The notes: a model not told the origin generated them from the letters alone. Positions 26,286-34,793 are shown, counted from the first letter of the stretch. The stretch is 64,000 nucleotides of DNA from an uncultured Desulfuromusa sp. (GCF_963675815.1 NZ_OY776574.1:1854001-1918000), one strand, 5' to 3'. Made by a program: numbers and translations.

Positions 26286-26832
26286 GGTGCTGTTCCTTTA
26301 TTTCTTTGCTGTTGCTGTCTTCCATGGGGCGACCGATGACGGTACAGAATGAGCGTAAAATCTGGGCAATTCCTTGAAGTAGAAGTAAACTGAATCCGAC
26401 AGGAATCATTGCTTTAAGGAGGTAACGATAAGGAAGGCCTCCGGGGTCGGGGCTGGTTTCCTGAATGGCCCAACTCATGCTGATAAATCCCTTTGAAGCC
26501 CAGATCACCAATATTGAAAAAGGGATCAGAAAAATAATTCCACCGAGCATGTTGATCCAGGCTTTTCCCCGTGGAGATAACTGGGTGTAGATAACATCAA
26601 CACGAACGTGATTGTCGACCTTCAGGGTATAGGCGGCTGCGAGCAGAAAGAGAACTGCAAAGATATGCCACTCCATTTCCTGAACACCAACACTGCTTTT
26701 GCGGAGAAAATAACGGGTAAAAACATCGTAGCAGACGGTCAGAACCAGGATCGTACTGAGCCAGGAAATAACATGCCCGATCTTGGTATTCAGTCCATCA
26801 ATCGTACGGACGAATAGCTGGATAAGTTTCAT
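26278..26832 (-). CDS. TRAP transporter small permease (DctQ1)
   Basis: DctQ is the four-helix small subunit needed for TRAP transport. The 184-aa protein shows four hydrophobic segments and the typical GVQEMEWHIFAVLFLLAAAY region around residue 48. It ends in a charged tail. The gene heads a two-gene operon with dctM1. It is divergent from the btsS-like gene across a 252-bp intergenic region that contains a predicted BtsR-type site oriented toward the sensor gene. Confidence 0.9.
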   Translation of the reverse strand: MKLIQLFVRTIDGLNTKIGHVISWLSTILVLTVCYDVFTRYFLRKSSVGVQEMEWHIFAVLFLLAAAYTLKVDNHVRVDVIYTQLSPRGKAWINMLGGIIFLIPFSILVIWASKGFISMSWAIQETSPDPGGLPYRYLLKAMIPVGFSLLLLQGIAQILRSFCTVIGRPMEDSNSKEIKEQHHA

Positions 26833-26983
26833 AATGTTTCCATCAGGAGCAGAAGTATTTTAATACCATAAACAGAACGAAAAGAACGAAACCGTAATAG
26901 TCCGTCAACTTTTTTCCAGAGTCAATAATTAATCATAGTTTTCTCCGGATTAGTTGTTCTGGTTGTGTTTTTGGACAGTTTTT

Positions 26984-27012
26984 ACCACTCATGGGTCGAT
27001 GAAGACCGGTCG
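26984..27012 (+). promoter_or_regulatory. Predicted BtsR/LytTR-type operator upstream of btsS-like gene
   Basis: ACCACTCA (26984-26991), 13 bases, then ACCGGTCG (27005-27012), which keeps six of eight positions. The pair ends 12 bases before a predicted -35 box, exactly as in the better site before dctP2. This suggests autoregulation. Confidence 0.5.
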
Positions 27013-27024
27013 GAGGAGAAAACT

Positions 27025-27053
27025 TTGCAGAGTTGTTGAAATAGCTTTATGCT
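27025..27053 (+). promoter_or_regulatory. Predicted promoter of the btsS-like gene
   Basis: TTGCAG (27025-27030), 17-base spacer, TATGCT (27048-27053). Transcription would begin near 27060, downstream of the first ATG of the open frame, which supports the start at 27085. Confidence 0.5.
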
Positions 27054-27084
27054 GATACCGGATGGCTTCGAGAAGGATTTTTTT

Positions 27085-28788
27085 ATGGCACTCATATTTG
27101 AACTCCTGCAGCAGACAACGGTTATTATTGTTATCGCATATTTGTTCAGCAAATCTCCCGCAATGGGGTATTTGTCGGGAGCAAGGCTAAAGCAGCAGCA
27201 ATTGCTGGTTCTTTATGTTGTTTTCTCGTTATTTTCAATCCTTGGGACCTATGCAGGATTGCCGATTCAAGGTGCCATTGCCAATACTCGAGCGATCGGC
27301 GCTGTGCTTGCCGGCTTGATTGGCGGGCCGATATTGGGGGTTGCGGTTGGACTGACAGCGGGGATACATCGTTTTTTTATCGGTGGTTTTACCGCTTTTT
27401 CCTGTGGAGTTTCAACAACAGTTGAGGGGTTAATCGGAGGGCTGGTTTATCTCTACCTGATTCGCCGTAAACAGCCGGAACAGCTATTTCATCCTTTTGT
27501 CGCCTTTTCTACAACGCTGATTGCTGAGATTCTGCAGATGGCGATCATCCTCGCTTTAGCCAGACCTTTTGCCGATGCCATGGCTTTGGTCAAGGTTATT
27601 GCCATGCCGATGATCTGTGCCAATTCTATTGGTGCCGCCCTTTTTATGAGTATGGTACGAGATCAGCGCCGGGTTCGAGATAAGGTCGGAGCCAGGTTTT
27701 CTTCAAAAGCCTTCACTGTTGCTGATCGGACTTTGGGAATTCTCAGTCGTGGTTTCTGCTCTGAAACAGCACGGGAAATGGCTGAAATTATCCGCGAGGA
27801 AACAGAGGTCGGCGCCGTTGCCATTACTGACCGTTATGAAATTCTGGCATTTTCCGGAATTGGAGATGATCATCATTATGCCGGGAATGCTGTTGTCACC
27901 AAATGGTCCCAGCAGGCGTTACATGAAAACAGGGTCGTTTTTGTCGATGGTCACGATGAGGATTTTCAATGCCCATTGGCTGAAAATTGTCCGATTGGAT
28001 CTGTTCTGGTTGTTCCGCTGCAGGTCGATCAGGATGTTGTCGGGACGATCAGCCTCTATGAGCCGAAAACCAAGTTGTTTCTCAATATCAATCGCTCTTT
28101 CGGTGAAGGGCTAGCGACCCTGTATTCTCATCAGTTGCTGCGCTCCCGATTTGAAGAGCAGAAGTCGCTGTTAGTTCACTCAGAATTGAAATTGATTCAG
28201 GCACAGGTCAATCCACATTTCCTGTTCAACGCGTTAAACACAATCATGGCGGTTGTCCGTAAAGATGCTGATCAAGCTCGTGAATTGCTGATGCAGTTAT
28301 CGACATTTTTCCGCACCAATTTAAAGCGAAATAAAAATATCGTGACTTTGGAGGAAGAGCTGACGCATATCAACTCGTATCTGGAAATTGAAAAAGCCCG
28401 TTTTGGTAAGCGTTTGTCCGTTTATCAGGAGGTTGATCCTGCTCTGTCTAGCTTGCTGATACCGGTTTTTACCCTGCAGCCCTTAATTGAAAATGCAATT
28501 AAACACGGCGTTGCTCATTTGCTTGATCAAGGTGAGGTCTGGGTGAGAGCGTACCGGCAGGACGGCTCTGTTGTTATTGAAGTAGAGGACAACGCCGGAA
28601 ATTACAAAAATCCTGTTGATACTGAGTCTCAGGGTTTGGGGATGCGGTTAGTTGATCAACGGATAAAAAACATTTATGGCAAGGAGTTTGGTTTAACGGT
28701 TGAATGCCAGCCGCATCAGAAGACTTTGGTCCAAATTAAATTCCCACTGGACAGGGAGATAGAAAATGATTCGTGCGTTAATCATTGA
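27085..28788 (+). CDS. btsS: LytS-type sensor kinase, BtsS-like (pyruvate sensor candidate)
   Basis: The 567-aa protein has a 5TMR-LYT membrane sensor (residues 1-190), a GAF domain (about 215-345), a His_kinase domain with NPHFLFNALNTI near residue 377, and an ATPase domain ending in GLGMRLVDQRI. E. coli BtsS senses pyruvate; the residues I recall as needed, R72, R99 and C110, align here as the Arg in IANTRAIGAVL, the Arg in GIHRFF and the Cys in AFSCGVS (R69, R96, C107). ATG 27085 lies 7 bases after AGAAGGA and is preferred to an ATG at 27049. The gene overlaps its regulator by 23 bases and lies between two TRAP loci. Confidence 0.85.
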   Translation: MALIFELLQQTTVIIVIAYLFSKSPAMGYLSGARLKQQQLLVLYVVFSLFSILGTYAGLPIQGAIANTRAIGAVLAGLIGGPILGVAVGLTAGIHRFFIGGFTAFSCGVSTTVEGLIGGLVYLYLIRRKQPEQLFHPFVAFSTTLIAEILQMAIILALARPFADAMALVKVIAMPMICANSIGAALFMSMVRDQRRVRDKVGARFSSKAFTVADRTLGILSRGFCSETAREMAEIIREETEVGAVAITDRYEILAFSGIGDDHHYAGNAVVTKWSQQALHENRVVFVDGHDEDFQCPLAENCPIGSVLVVPLQVDQDVVGTISLYEPKTKLFLNINRSFGEGLATLYSHQLLRSRFEEQKSLLVHSELKLIQAQVNPHFLFNALNTIMAVVRKDADQARELLMQLSTFFRTNLKRNKNIVTLEEELTHINSYLEIEKARFGKRLSVYQEVDPALSSLLIPVFTLQPLIENAIKHGVAHLLDQGEVWVRAYRQDGSVVIEVEDNAGNYKNPVDTESQGLGMRLVDQRIKNIYGKEFGLTVECQPHQKTLVQIKFPLDREIENDSCVNH

Positions 28789-29476
28789 TGATGAGCTGCA
28801 TGCACGCGAAGAACTTGAGCATCTTGTCAGGGATACAGGGGCGTTTGACATTCTTGGTTGCTGTACTAATGCCATTGATGCTTTACGACGAATTCGCACG
28901 GAAAAGCCAGAATTATTATTCCTCGATATTGAAATGCCTGCGCTTAATGGCTTTGAATTGTTGGCAATGATTGAGGATGATTTAATGCCCCATGTCGTTT
29001 TTGTGACAGCATATAATGAACATGCTTTGAAAGCCTTTGAAGAGAAAACTCTCGATTATCTGCTGAAACCGGTTTCACCGGAGCGGCTTTTGAAAACGGT
29101 TGACAAGGTCAGAGAAACAATCCGTCGTGGTGACCCACCACGGTATCAGGCGGAACCTTTGCGTCACATTCCCTGTCAATTTTCAAACCGCGTCAAATTG
29201 ATATCTCCGGCAGCTGTGGATTATGTTTTTTCAGATGTTACCGGAATTCATGTTGTGACCAGTGAAGGTCCATTTTTCACCGAGTTGACACTTCGGGTTC
29301 TGGAAGAACGAACAGCATTGCTGCGTTGTCAGAAGCAGTTTTTGGTTAACCCGGAGAATATTGATGAAATTAGATTGCTGGGCCACGGCCTGGCGGAGAT
29401 TAAAACCCTGCTTGGTCACACCCTACCGGTCAGTCGCCGTTATTTACGCCAGTTAAAGGGGGCATTGAAGCTTTAA
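28766..29476 (+). CDS. btsR: LytTR response regulator, BtsR-like
   Basis: The 236-aa regulator has a receiver domain with acidic pocket DDE (residues 8-10), phospho-acceptor D54 in LFLDIEMP and K101, then a LytTR DNA-binding domain (about 130-236). The C-terminal text, including LTLRVLEERTALLRCQKQFLVN and PVSRRYLRQLK (each shown under 23 residues in parts: LTLRVLEERT, ALLRCQKQFLVN), is very like E. coli BtsR. The start overlaps the kinase gene. It is predicted to bind the ACCACTCA-N13-ACCACTCA site 12 bases after its own stop codon and so switch on dctP2-Q2-M2. Confidence 0.87.
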   Translation: MIRALIIDDELHAREELEHLVRDTGAFDILGCCTNAIDALRRIRTEKPELLFLDIEMPALNGFELLAMIEDDLMPHVVFVTAYNEHALKAFEEKTLDYLLKPVSPERLLKTVDKVRETIRRGDPPRYQAEPLRHIPCQFSNRVKLISPAAVDYVFSDVTGIHVVTSEGPFFTELTLRVLEERTALLRCQKQFLVNPENIDEIRLLGHGLAEIKTLLGHTLPVSRRYLRQLKGALKL

Positions 29477-29488
29477 CCCGTAGTAACG

Positions 29489-29517
29489 ACCACTCAGTTG
29501 CTCTATGTGACCACTCA
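29489..29517 (+). promoter_or_regulatory. Predicted BtsR-type operator upstream of dctP2
   Basis: Two perfect copies of ACCACTCA (29489-29496 and 29510-29517) are separated by exactly 13 bases. As I recall it, the E. coli BtsR target is ACC(G/A)CT(C/T)A-N13-ACC(G/A)CT(C/T)A; this site matches in sequence and spacing. It ends 12 bases before the predicted -35 box. Confidence 0.75.
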
Positions 29518-29529
29518 CTGACTCCCTTC

Positions 29530-29557
29530 TTGAATTGTTTTATAACCTTGGTACAAT
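29530..29557 (+). promoter_or_regulatory. Predicted promoter of dctP2-dctQ2-dctM2
   Basis: TTGAAT (29530-29535), 16-base spacer, TACAAT (29552-29557). The operator is centred about 60 bases upstream of the likely start point, a usual place for an activator. Confidence 0.6.
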
Positions 29558-29690
29558 TTTAAAATTGATGCTGGGAATTTTTGTTCCCTATTGACAAATG
29601 ACTGTAACTTGGGGTGATATGCCATATGTAACTAAAAAGGTTATAATTGTTGGTCACCGTAATTTAGTCTATCTTTGAAGGAGGAAAAGT

Positions 29691-30776
29691 ATGAAGAAAA
29701 CACTGTTTCGTATGTCTGTTTGTTTCTTGGCTGTTTTTTCGCTGCTGATGGTTGGAACGTTTGCATCTCAGGCGGAGGCGGCACCAAAATATCGCTGGAA
29801 GTTGGCCCAGACATGGGGAACAGGCTTTCCGATCTTTGGTGATGCCGTCATAAAAATGGCTGACATGGTTAAGGAAATGTCGAATGGTGAAATGGAAATT
29901 CGCATTGATTCAGCCAACAAGCACAAAGCAGCTTTTGGTGTTCTTGACATGGTGAAATTAGGACAGTATGAGATGGGTCATTCTGCTTCTTACTATTGGA
30001 AAGGTAAGGATATTAATACCATGTTTTTCAGCACCATGCCTTTCGGTATGATTGCCCCGGAACAATTTGGATGGTTCTACTATGGTGGTGGCATGGAGTT
30101 GATGAAAGAGGTTTATAACAAGCATGGTGTTTACTCTTATCTTGGTGGTAATACCAGCAACCAGATGGGCGGGTGGTTCCAGAAAGAAATCAACAGCCTT
30201 GATGATTTAAAAGGTCTGAAAATGAGGGTCCCCGGTTTTGCTGGTGAGGTTCTTTCCAAGCTTGGTGTTGTTGTTACAAATATTCCCCCGGGAGAGCTTT
30301 ATACCGCACTTGATCGCGGAACAATCGATGCGCTGGAATGGGTCGGACCTTCTCTTGATCTGAATATGGGGTTCCACAAGATTGCTCCGTATTACTATAC
30401 CGGGTGGCATGAGCCTGCAACCGAACTGCAGTTTCTTGTGAATCAGAAAAAATTTGATGCCCTCCCAAAACACCTGCAAAAGATTTTAGAAGTGGCTATG
30501 GAATTAGCTGCCTATGACATGTATGCTCGCTCCTATAACGACAGTGCCATAAACATGGATACGATTGATACGGAGTATCCGAACGTTAAGGTTAAGACTT
30601 TTCCAAAAGAAGTTATTGCCGCAATGAAAGTTGCAAATAAGCAATTGTTGGATGAGTACGCTGCAAAAAATCCAGAGTTTAAGAAGATCTATGATGCACA
30701 AAAGGCTTATATGAAAAAAGCTCGTCGTTGGACAGAAATTTCTGACTATGCTTATTTGAAAGATAATCTTGAATAA
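29691..30776 (+). CDS. TRAP transporter solute-binding protein (DctP2)
   Basis: This 361-aa periplasmic binding protein starts with a Sec signal peptide (hydrophobic core, cleavage likely after SQAEA). It is a paralogue of DctP1: the segments TIDALEWVGPSLDLNMGFHK and YYYTGWHEPATELQF correspond, and both have GGWFQKEINSLDD/GGWFNREIKSLED-like parts. The upper-lobe segment differs (SANKHKAAFGVLD), so the substrate may not be the same. AGGAGG precedes ATG 29691. It heads an operon with dctQ2 and dctM2, though a hairpin follows it directly, probably giving more binding protein than permease. Confidence 0.87.
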   Translation: MKKTLFRMSVCFLAVFSLLMVGTFASQAEAAPKYRWKLAQTWGTGFPIFGDAVIKMADMVKEMSNGEMEIRIDSANKHKAAFGVLDMVKLGQYEMGHSASYYWKGKDINTMFFSTMPFGMIAPEQFGWFYYGGGMELMKEVYNKHGVYSYLGGNTSNQMGGWFQKEINSLDDLKGLKMRVPGFAGEVLSKLGVVVTNIPPGELYTALDRGTIDALEWVGPSLDLNMGFHKIAPYYYTGWHEPATELQFLVNQKKFDALPKHLQKILEVAMELAAYDMYARSYNDSAINMDTIDTEYPNVKVKTFPKEVIAAMKVANKQLLDEYAAKNPEFKKIYDAQKAYMKKARRWTEISDYAYLKDNLE

Positions 30777-30796
30777 AGTTATCTGATTGATCAAGG

Positions 30797-30830
30797 GCTC
30801 CCGGCAGTTTCCGCCGGGAGCTTTCTTTTT
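30797..30830 (+). terminator. Terminator or attenuating hairpin between dctP2 and dctQ2
   Basis: GCTCCCGGC pairs with GCCGGGAGC across a 7-base loop, followed by TTTCTTTTT. Partial read-through would set a high ratio of binding protein to permease. Confidence 0.75.
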
Positions 30831-30858
30831 ATTTCTCTTATCTGTCGGCAGGATTATT

Positions 30859-31398
30859 ATGCTGTTAAAAGTTGAACGAATTCTGGACCGCTTTTCCGAT
30901 ATTATCGGCTGGATTTCAGCTGCCCTGATGCTGGTGATGTTGGTCAATGTATTTTACGATGCAATTTTGCGTTATTTTTTCCGTACGGGCTCTATTGCCA
31001 TGCAGGAGCTTGAATGGCACATTTTTTCAGTCGTTTTTCTCTTCGGGATATCCTATGCCTTAAAAGAAGAAGGACATGTGCGGGTTGATGTCTTGTATGA
31101 TGGCTTCAGTCCCAAGTTAAAAGCCATTATTAATATCGTCGGCACTTTTATTTTTCTGATCCCACTGGCTTATTTGATTATTAGCGGGTCGATCTGGTTT
31201 GTCCACGAATCCTATACGATGGGCGAGATCAGCGGTGACCCAGGGGGGTTGACACACACATATCTGATCAAGTCTGTGATTCCGCTCTCTTTTATTTTAT
31301 TGATTGTATCGGCATTGGGCTTTGTCGTTCGAAATATCCGTATGTATCGTGGCCAGGTATTTCCTTCGCAAGATAAAATTGAAGATAATATTCTTTGA
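30859..31398 (+). CDS. TRAP transporter small permease (DctQ2)
   Basis: This 179-aa protein has four predicted helices and the DctQ-typical stretch IAMQELEWHIFSVVFLFG, close to that of DctQ1. I chose ATG 30859, which has AGGA 6 bases upstream; the open frame extends back to 30787 through the terminator hairpin, which is unlikely to be coding. dctM2 begins 52 bases after the stop. With DctP2 and DctM2 it makes a full TRAP transporter. Confidence 0.9.
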   Translation: MLLKVERILDRFSDIIGWISAALMLVMLVNVFYDAILRYFFRTGSIAMQELEWHIFSVVFLFGISYALKEEGHVRVDVLYDGFSPKLKAIINIVGTFIFLIPLAYLIISGSIWFVHESYTMGEISGDPGGLTHTYLIKSVIPLSFILLIVSALGFVVRNIRMYRGQVFPSQDKIEDNIL

Positions 31399-31450
31399 TT
31401 TTTAAGTTCGTAAAATAAATAGCGATAATGAATAGAAAGAAGCTGTTGTT

Positions 31451-32752
31451 ATGATTGGTTTAATAATGTTTGTTGTCTGCCTGGGATTGCTGTTGCTTGG
31501 TTTCCCGGTTGCATTTACTTTTGGGGGAGCTGCTGTTGTTTTTGGACTGATTGCTGAGGGACAGAGCATGTTTGCCATGATGCCTCACCGCATCTGGTCG
31601 GTTATGAACAACACGATTCTGATGGCAATTCCACTATTCATTTTTATGGGAATCATTCTCCAGAAATCCAAGTTGGCTGAACGACTTCTTGAATCCATGG
31701 GGTTTCTCTTTGGTGAAATGCGTGGTGGTGTCGCTATTTCGACAATTCTGGTTGGAGCGTTATTGGCAGCCTCTACGGGAGTGGTTGGTGCCAGTGTTGT
31801 TGCTATGGGTGTTATCTCTCTGCCGGTTATGCTGAAATATAACTACGATAAAAAATTAGCGACCGGGGCAATCTGTGCCGCGGGTACTCTTGGGCAGATT
31901 ATTCCACCTTCAATCATTCTGATCATTCTTGGGGATGTTTTTCAGGTGCCGGTTGGTGACTTGTTTATGGCGGCTTTTTGGCCCGGAGTCTCTTTGGTTC
32001 TGTTTTATGTCATTTATATTGCGATTCTGACCTATTTTAAAAAAGATCTGGCTCCTCCGATTCATTTGGATGGAAAGGAATTTGGAACTAAAAAACAACA
32101 GGTTGGCAGAGCTCTTCGAGCTATTATTCCCCCTCTGACCTTGATTGTTCTGGTGCTTGGTTCCATTCTGTTCGGTATTGCGACGCCAACCGAATCTTCT
32201 GCTGTCGGTGGTATTGGTGCTGTCATCCTGGCGGGAATGTATCGGCAATTATCGGTGAAAATGGTTTGGAACAGTGCTCTGGAAACCGTCAAGATTACGG
32301 CAATGGTTTTTGCTATTTTGGTTGGCGCCACTGCTTTTTCTATGGTTTTTACCTACACCGGTGGTGATTATCTGGTAGAAGACTTTATGATGGGACTTCC
32401 TGCTGGGAAATGGGGCTTCCTTATTCTGTCCATGCTGGTGATCATGGTTCTCGGGTTTTTCATTGATTTTGTTGAAATTTCCTACATCATTGTGCCGATC
32501 CTGGCACCGATTGCCGCCAATTTGGGGATCAATCCGGTCTGGTATGCAATCCTTGTGGCGATGAACCTGCAAACATCCTTCTTGACTCCACCTTTTGGTT
32601 TCAGTCTCTTTTATTTGAAAGGGGTTTCTCCTCCTGAGGTGAAGACGACAGAGATCTATAAGGGGGTTGTTCCTTTTATTGCCATCCAGGTTTTTGTGTT
32701 GGTGATTTTAATTGCTTTCCCCGGGTTCTTCGGAATAAGCAGCATATATTGA
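31451..32752 (+). CDS. TRAP transporter large permease (DctM2)
   Basis: This 433-aa, 12-helix protein is the large TRAP subunit and close to DctM1: GFPVAFTFGGAAVVFG at the N-terminus, CAAGTLGQIIPPSIILIILG in the middle and NLQTSFLTPPFGFSLFYLKG near the C-terminus. It uses a Na+ gradient for uptake. It closes the operon dctP2-Q2-M2, which is predicted to be under the BtsR-like regulator, and is followed by a perfect terminator. Confidence 0.92.
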   Translation: MIGLIMFVVCLGLLLLGFPVAFTFGGAAVVFGLIAEGQSMFAMMPHRIWSVMNNTILMAIPLFIFMGIILQKSKLAERLLESMGFLFGEMRGGVAISTILVGALLAASTGVVGASVVAMGVISLPVMLKYNYDKKLATGAICAAGTLGQIIPPSIILIILGDVFQVPVGDLFMAAFWPGVSLVLFYVIYIAILTYFKKDLAPPIHLDGKEFGTKKQQVGRALRAIIPPLTLIVLVLGSILFGIATPTESSAVGGIGAVILAGMYRQLSVKMVWNSALETVKITAMVFAILVGATAFSMVFTYTGGDYLVEDFMMGLPAGKWGFLILSMLVIMVLGFFIDFVEISYIIVPILAPIAANLGINPVWYAILVAMNLQTSFLTPPFGFSLFYLKGVSPPEVKTTEIYKGVVPFIAIQVFVLVILIAFPGFFGISSIY

Positions 32753-32780
32753 TAGAGTAACTTTTTTGGAGAGATAAAAG

Positions 32781-32811
32781 AAAAGGCCGTACTGTTGCAG
32801 TACGGCCTTTT
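32781..32811 (+). terminator. Intrinsic terminator after dctM2 (bidirectional)
   Basis: A perfect 14-bp stem (AAAAGGCCGTACTG / CAGTACGGCCTTTT) with a 3-base loop. A-runs and T-runs on both sides let it also serve the ferritin gene on the other strand. Confidence 0.88.
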
Positions 32812-32853
32812 ACTGTTTGATCCTTGGGATCTGCGGAGTGATTCTGACGCTAT

Positions 32854-33366
32854 CTATGCCTCAGTCGGAATGGGGATAAAAACCCGCTTTGCCAGTTCCT
32901 GATCAATCATCATCAAACCTCGACCATCTTCCTGAACTCTTTTTAATTTTGCTATAATATGGCTGGCATTTGCTTCTTCTTCCACCTGTTCAGTTACAAA
33001 CCATTGGAGAAAAATTTGTGCCGCATGGTTTTTTTCCTGTTGTGCCAGATCCATCAGGTCGTTGATTCTAGAGGTGACGATCTGTTCATGCCTGAGTGCT
33101 TCTTCAAATACGTGCAGAGGTGAACTGTAATCGTTATGCGGTGTTTCCATTGACTGCATCATAACGCGACCCCCTGTTTCGCAGACAAATTGAAACATTT
33201 TTTCGGCGTGGGACATCTCTTCCTGAAATTGAATATCCATCCAGTTCGCCATGCCGGGGAGATCCTCGGATTCAAAGTATGCCTGCATTGCTTTGTAGAT
33301 AAAAGCTGAGTAGTACTCATACTGGATTTGATCATTAATTGCGTCGACAAGTTTTTGAGTCAGCAT
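32854..33366 (-). CDS. ftnA: Ferritin (non-heme)
   Basis: Bacterial ferritin oxidises Fe2+ and stores iron as a mineral in a 24-mer shell. The 170-aa four-helix protein has ferroxidase ligands in QIQYEYYSAFIY (Glu17), EEMSHAEKMF (Glu and His) and the later Glu residues in TEQVEEEANA. There is no bacterioferritin haem Met pattern that I can identify. AAAGGAG lies upstream of the ATG. It is a single gene with its own promoter (33411-33440), convergent with dctM2. Confidence 0.93.
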   Translation of the reverse strand: MLTQKLVDAINDQIQYEYYSAFIYKAMQAYFESEDLPGMANWMDIQFQEEMSHAEKMFQFVCETGGRVMMQSMETPHNDYSSPLHVFEEALRHEQIVTSRINDLMDLAQQEKNHAAQIFLQWFVTEQVEEEANASHIIAKLKRVQEDGRGLMMIDQELAKRVFIPIPTEA

Positions 33367-33410
33367 TTTATATCTCCTTTAGTCATTAATTTCGTGATTA
33401 AAATTTAACT

Positions 33411-33440
33411 ATTGTAGTAAGAGTTAAACGATCTTGTAAA
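33411..33440 (-). promoter_or_regulatory. Predicted promoter of ftnA
   Basis: On the minus strand, TTTACA (33440-33435), an 18-base spacer and TACAAT (33416-33411). No clear Fur box was seen. Confidence 0.5.
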
Positions 33441-33509
33441 GTAAAATGCAATCATCAAGCCGCAGAGTGGAATCGTGCTGCTATCTGCTTATAAGTTTAA
33501 CAAGCACGC

Positions 33510-33540
33510 TTGACAGTTGCCAACCTGTTTTGCATAGGCT
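33510..33540 (+). promoter_or_regulatory. Possible promoter of engB operon
   Basis: TTGACA (33510-33515) followed after 19 bases by TAGGCT (33535-33540). The -35 is perfect, the -10 and spacing poor. Confidence 0.35.
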
Positions 33541-33582
33541 ATTCTCCACAAGTTAAAGTAAAAAATTGCAATTTATGGATAA

Positions 33583-34197
33583 ATGATGAAAATACTGACA
33601 GCTGAATTTATTAAAAGTGCAACCCGACCCGGGAATTACCCCCCTGATGAGCTGCCTGAAATTGCTTTTGCCGGTCGGAGTAATGTCGGTAAAAGTTCGT
33701 TGATCAATGTTCTGGTTAACAGGAAAAGTCTAGTCAGGACGTCAGCCACGCCGGGACGAACGCAATTGATCAATTTTTTCAATATTAACGATAAATTCTC
33801 TCTGGTTGATTTACCCGGGTATGGTTTTGCGAAAGTCCCTCTGGCGGTTAAAAAGTCCTGGGGGCCAATGATCCGAACTTATCTTGAGATTCGTGAATCG
33901 TTACGGGGAGTGATTTTTATTTTTGATGTTCGCAGAATTCCACGAGAGGAAGATCTGCGGATGTTGGATTGGCTGGAGGAGTTTGCGGTACCGACGATTC
34001 CGGTTATTACCAAAATCGATAAAATCAAACGATCTCAATTGGAAAAGCAGATTAAACCTATTGTTGCAGAAACCGGACTGCCACGTGATGCATTTACTTT
34101 GTTTTCAGCGACGACACGAGATGGGAGTGATGAAATCTGGGAACGAATTGAGACTGCTCTGGAAAACGAGAATTTATCGAGAGGCGAGGAGCAATGA
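33583..34197 (+). CDS. engB: Ribosome biogenesis GTP-binding protein EngB/YsxC
   Basis: EngB is a small TrmE-type GTPase needed for 50S subunit assembly. The G1 motif GRSNVGKS is at residues 31-38, G2/G3 follow with TPGRTQLINFF and DLPGYGFAK, and G4 is TKIDK. It is 204 aa, a normal length. The start is ATGATG at 33583. Its stop overlaps the next gene by 4 bases, so the two are coupled. Confidence 0.95.
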   Translation: MMKILTAEFIKSATRPGNYPPDELPEIAFAGRSNVGKSSLINVLVNRKSLVRTSATPGRTQLINFFNINDKFSLVDLPGYGFAKVPLAVKKSWGPMIRTYLEIRESLRGVIFIFDVRRIPREEDLRMLDWLEEFAVPTIPVITKIDKIKRSQLEKQIKPIVAETGLPRDAFTLFSATTRDGSDEIWERIETALENENLSRGEEQ

Positions 34198-34793
34198 AAG
34201 CAACCCGGTTACATTTACTGCGCCACGGACAGGTGGAAGGGTTTGAAGAGAAACGCTACAATGGTCAAAATGATGTCCATCTGACGGCTCATGGTCGGCA
34301 ACAATCAGCTGCTTTTGCGGGAAGATTACAACATCTCTCTCTGGGGGGGATTTATTCGAGTGATCTTTATCGTTGTCGGGTGGCCGCTGATCAAATTGCT
34401 TTGTTACAAAAGGTTCAACCTGTTTATATGGAAGAACTGCGCGAATTGCATATTGGCGACTGGCAGGGGCGGACCTGGAAACAATTGCAGCAGGCTGACC
34501 CTGAATTATGGCAAGCACGACTGGATGATATCGTTCATGTCGCTCCTCCATCCGGAGAGAGCTTATTGCAGATGGCAGAAAGGGTGCGGCCGGTTGTCAG
34601 AAAGATTATCGCCGCCCATATCGGGGAAGAGATTGTTCTTGTCGCTCACGGAGGAGTTAATCGGGTTATTTTGCTTGATGCGATTGGCGCTCCTCTGGAG
34701 TCCTTGTTCCATATTGAACAAGACTTTGGCTGTCAAAATATTATTGATTTTTATGCTGATGGGGCTGCGGTTGTGAAAAAGCTAAACAACTAG
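34194..34793 (+). CDS. Histidine phosphatase, CobC-like (alpha-ribazole phosphatase candidate)
   Basis: This 199-aa enzyme belongs to the phosphoglycerate mutase-like histidine phosphatases. The catalytic RHG is in LLRHGQVEG at residue 9, the YNGQNDVHLTAHGRQQ segment follows, the acid is in RELHIGDWQG and the second His in VAHGGVNRV. This pattern is typical of CobC, which removes phosphate from alpha-ribazole 5'-phosphate in cobalamin synthesis. The next gene, cbiET, supports that role, but family members vary widely in substrate. Confidence 0.8.
   Translation: MKATRLHLLRHGQVEGFEEKRYNGQNDVHLTAHGRQQSAAFAGRLQHLSLGGIYSSDLYRCRVAADQIALLQKVQPVYMEELRELHIGDWQGRTWKQLQQADPELWQARLDDIVHVAPPSGESLLQMAERVRPVVRKIIAAHIGEEIVLVAHGGVNRVILLDAIGAPLESLFHIEQDFGCQNIIDFYADGAAVVKKLNN

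Noticed and set aside
29600..29640. Sigma-54 promoter before dctP2 (TTGGGG...ATGCC)
   Set aside because: The distance between the GG and GC elements is 8 rather than 10 bases.
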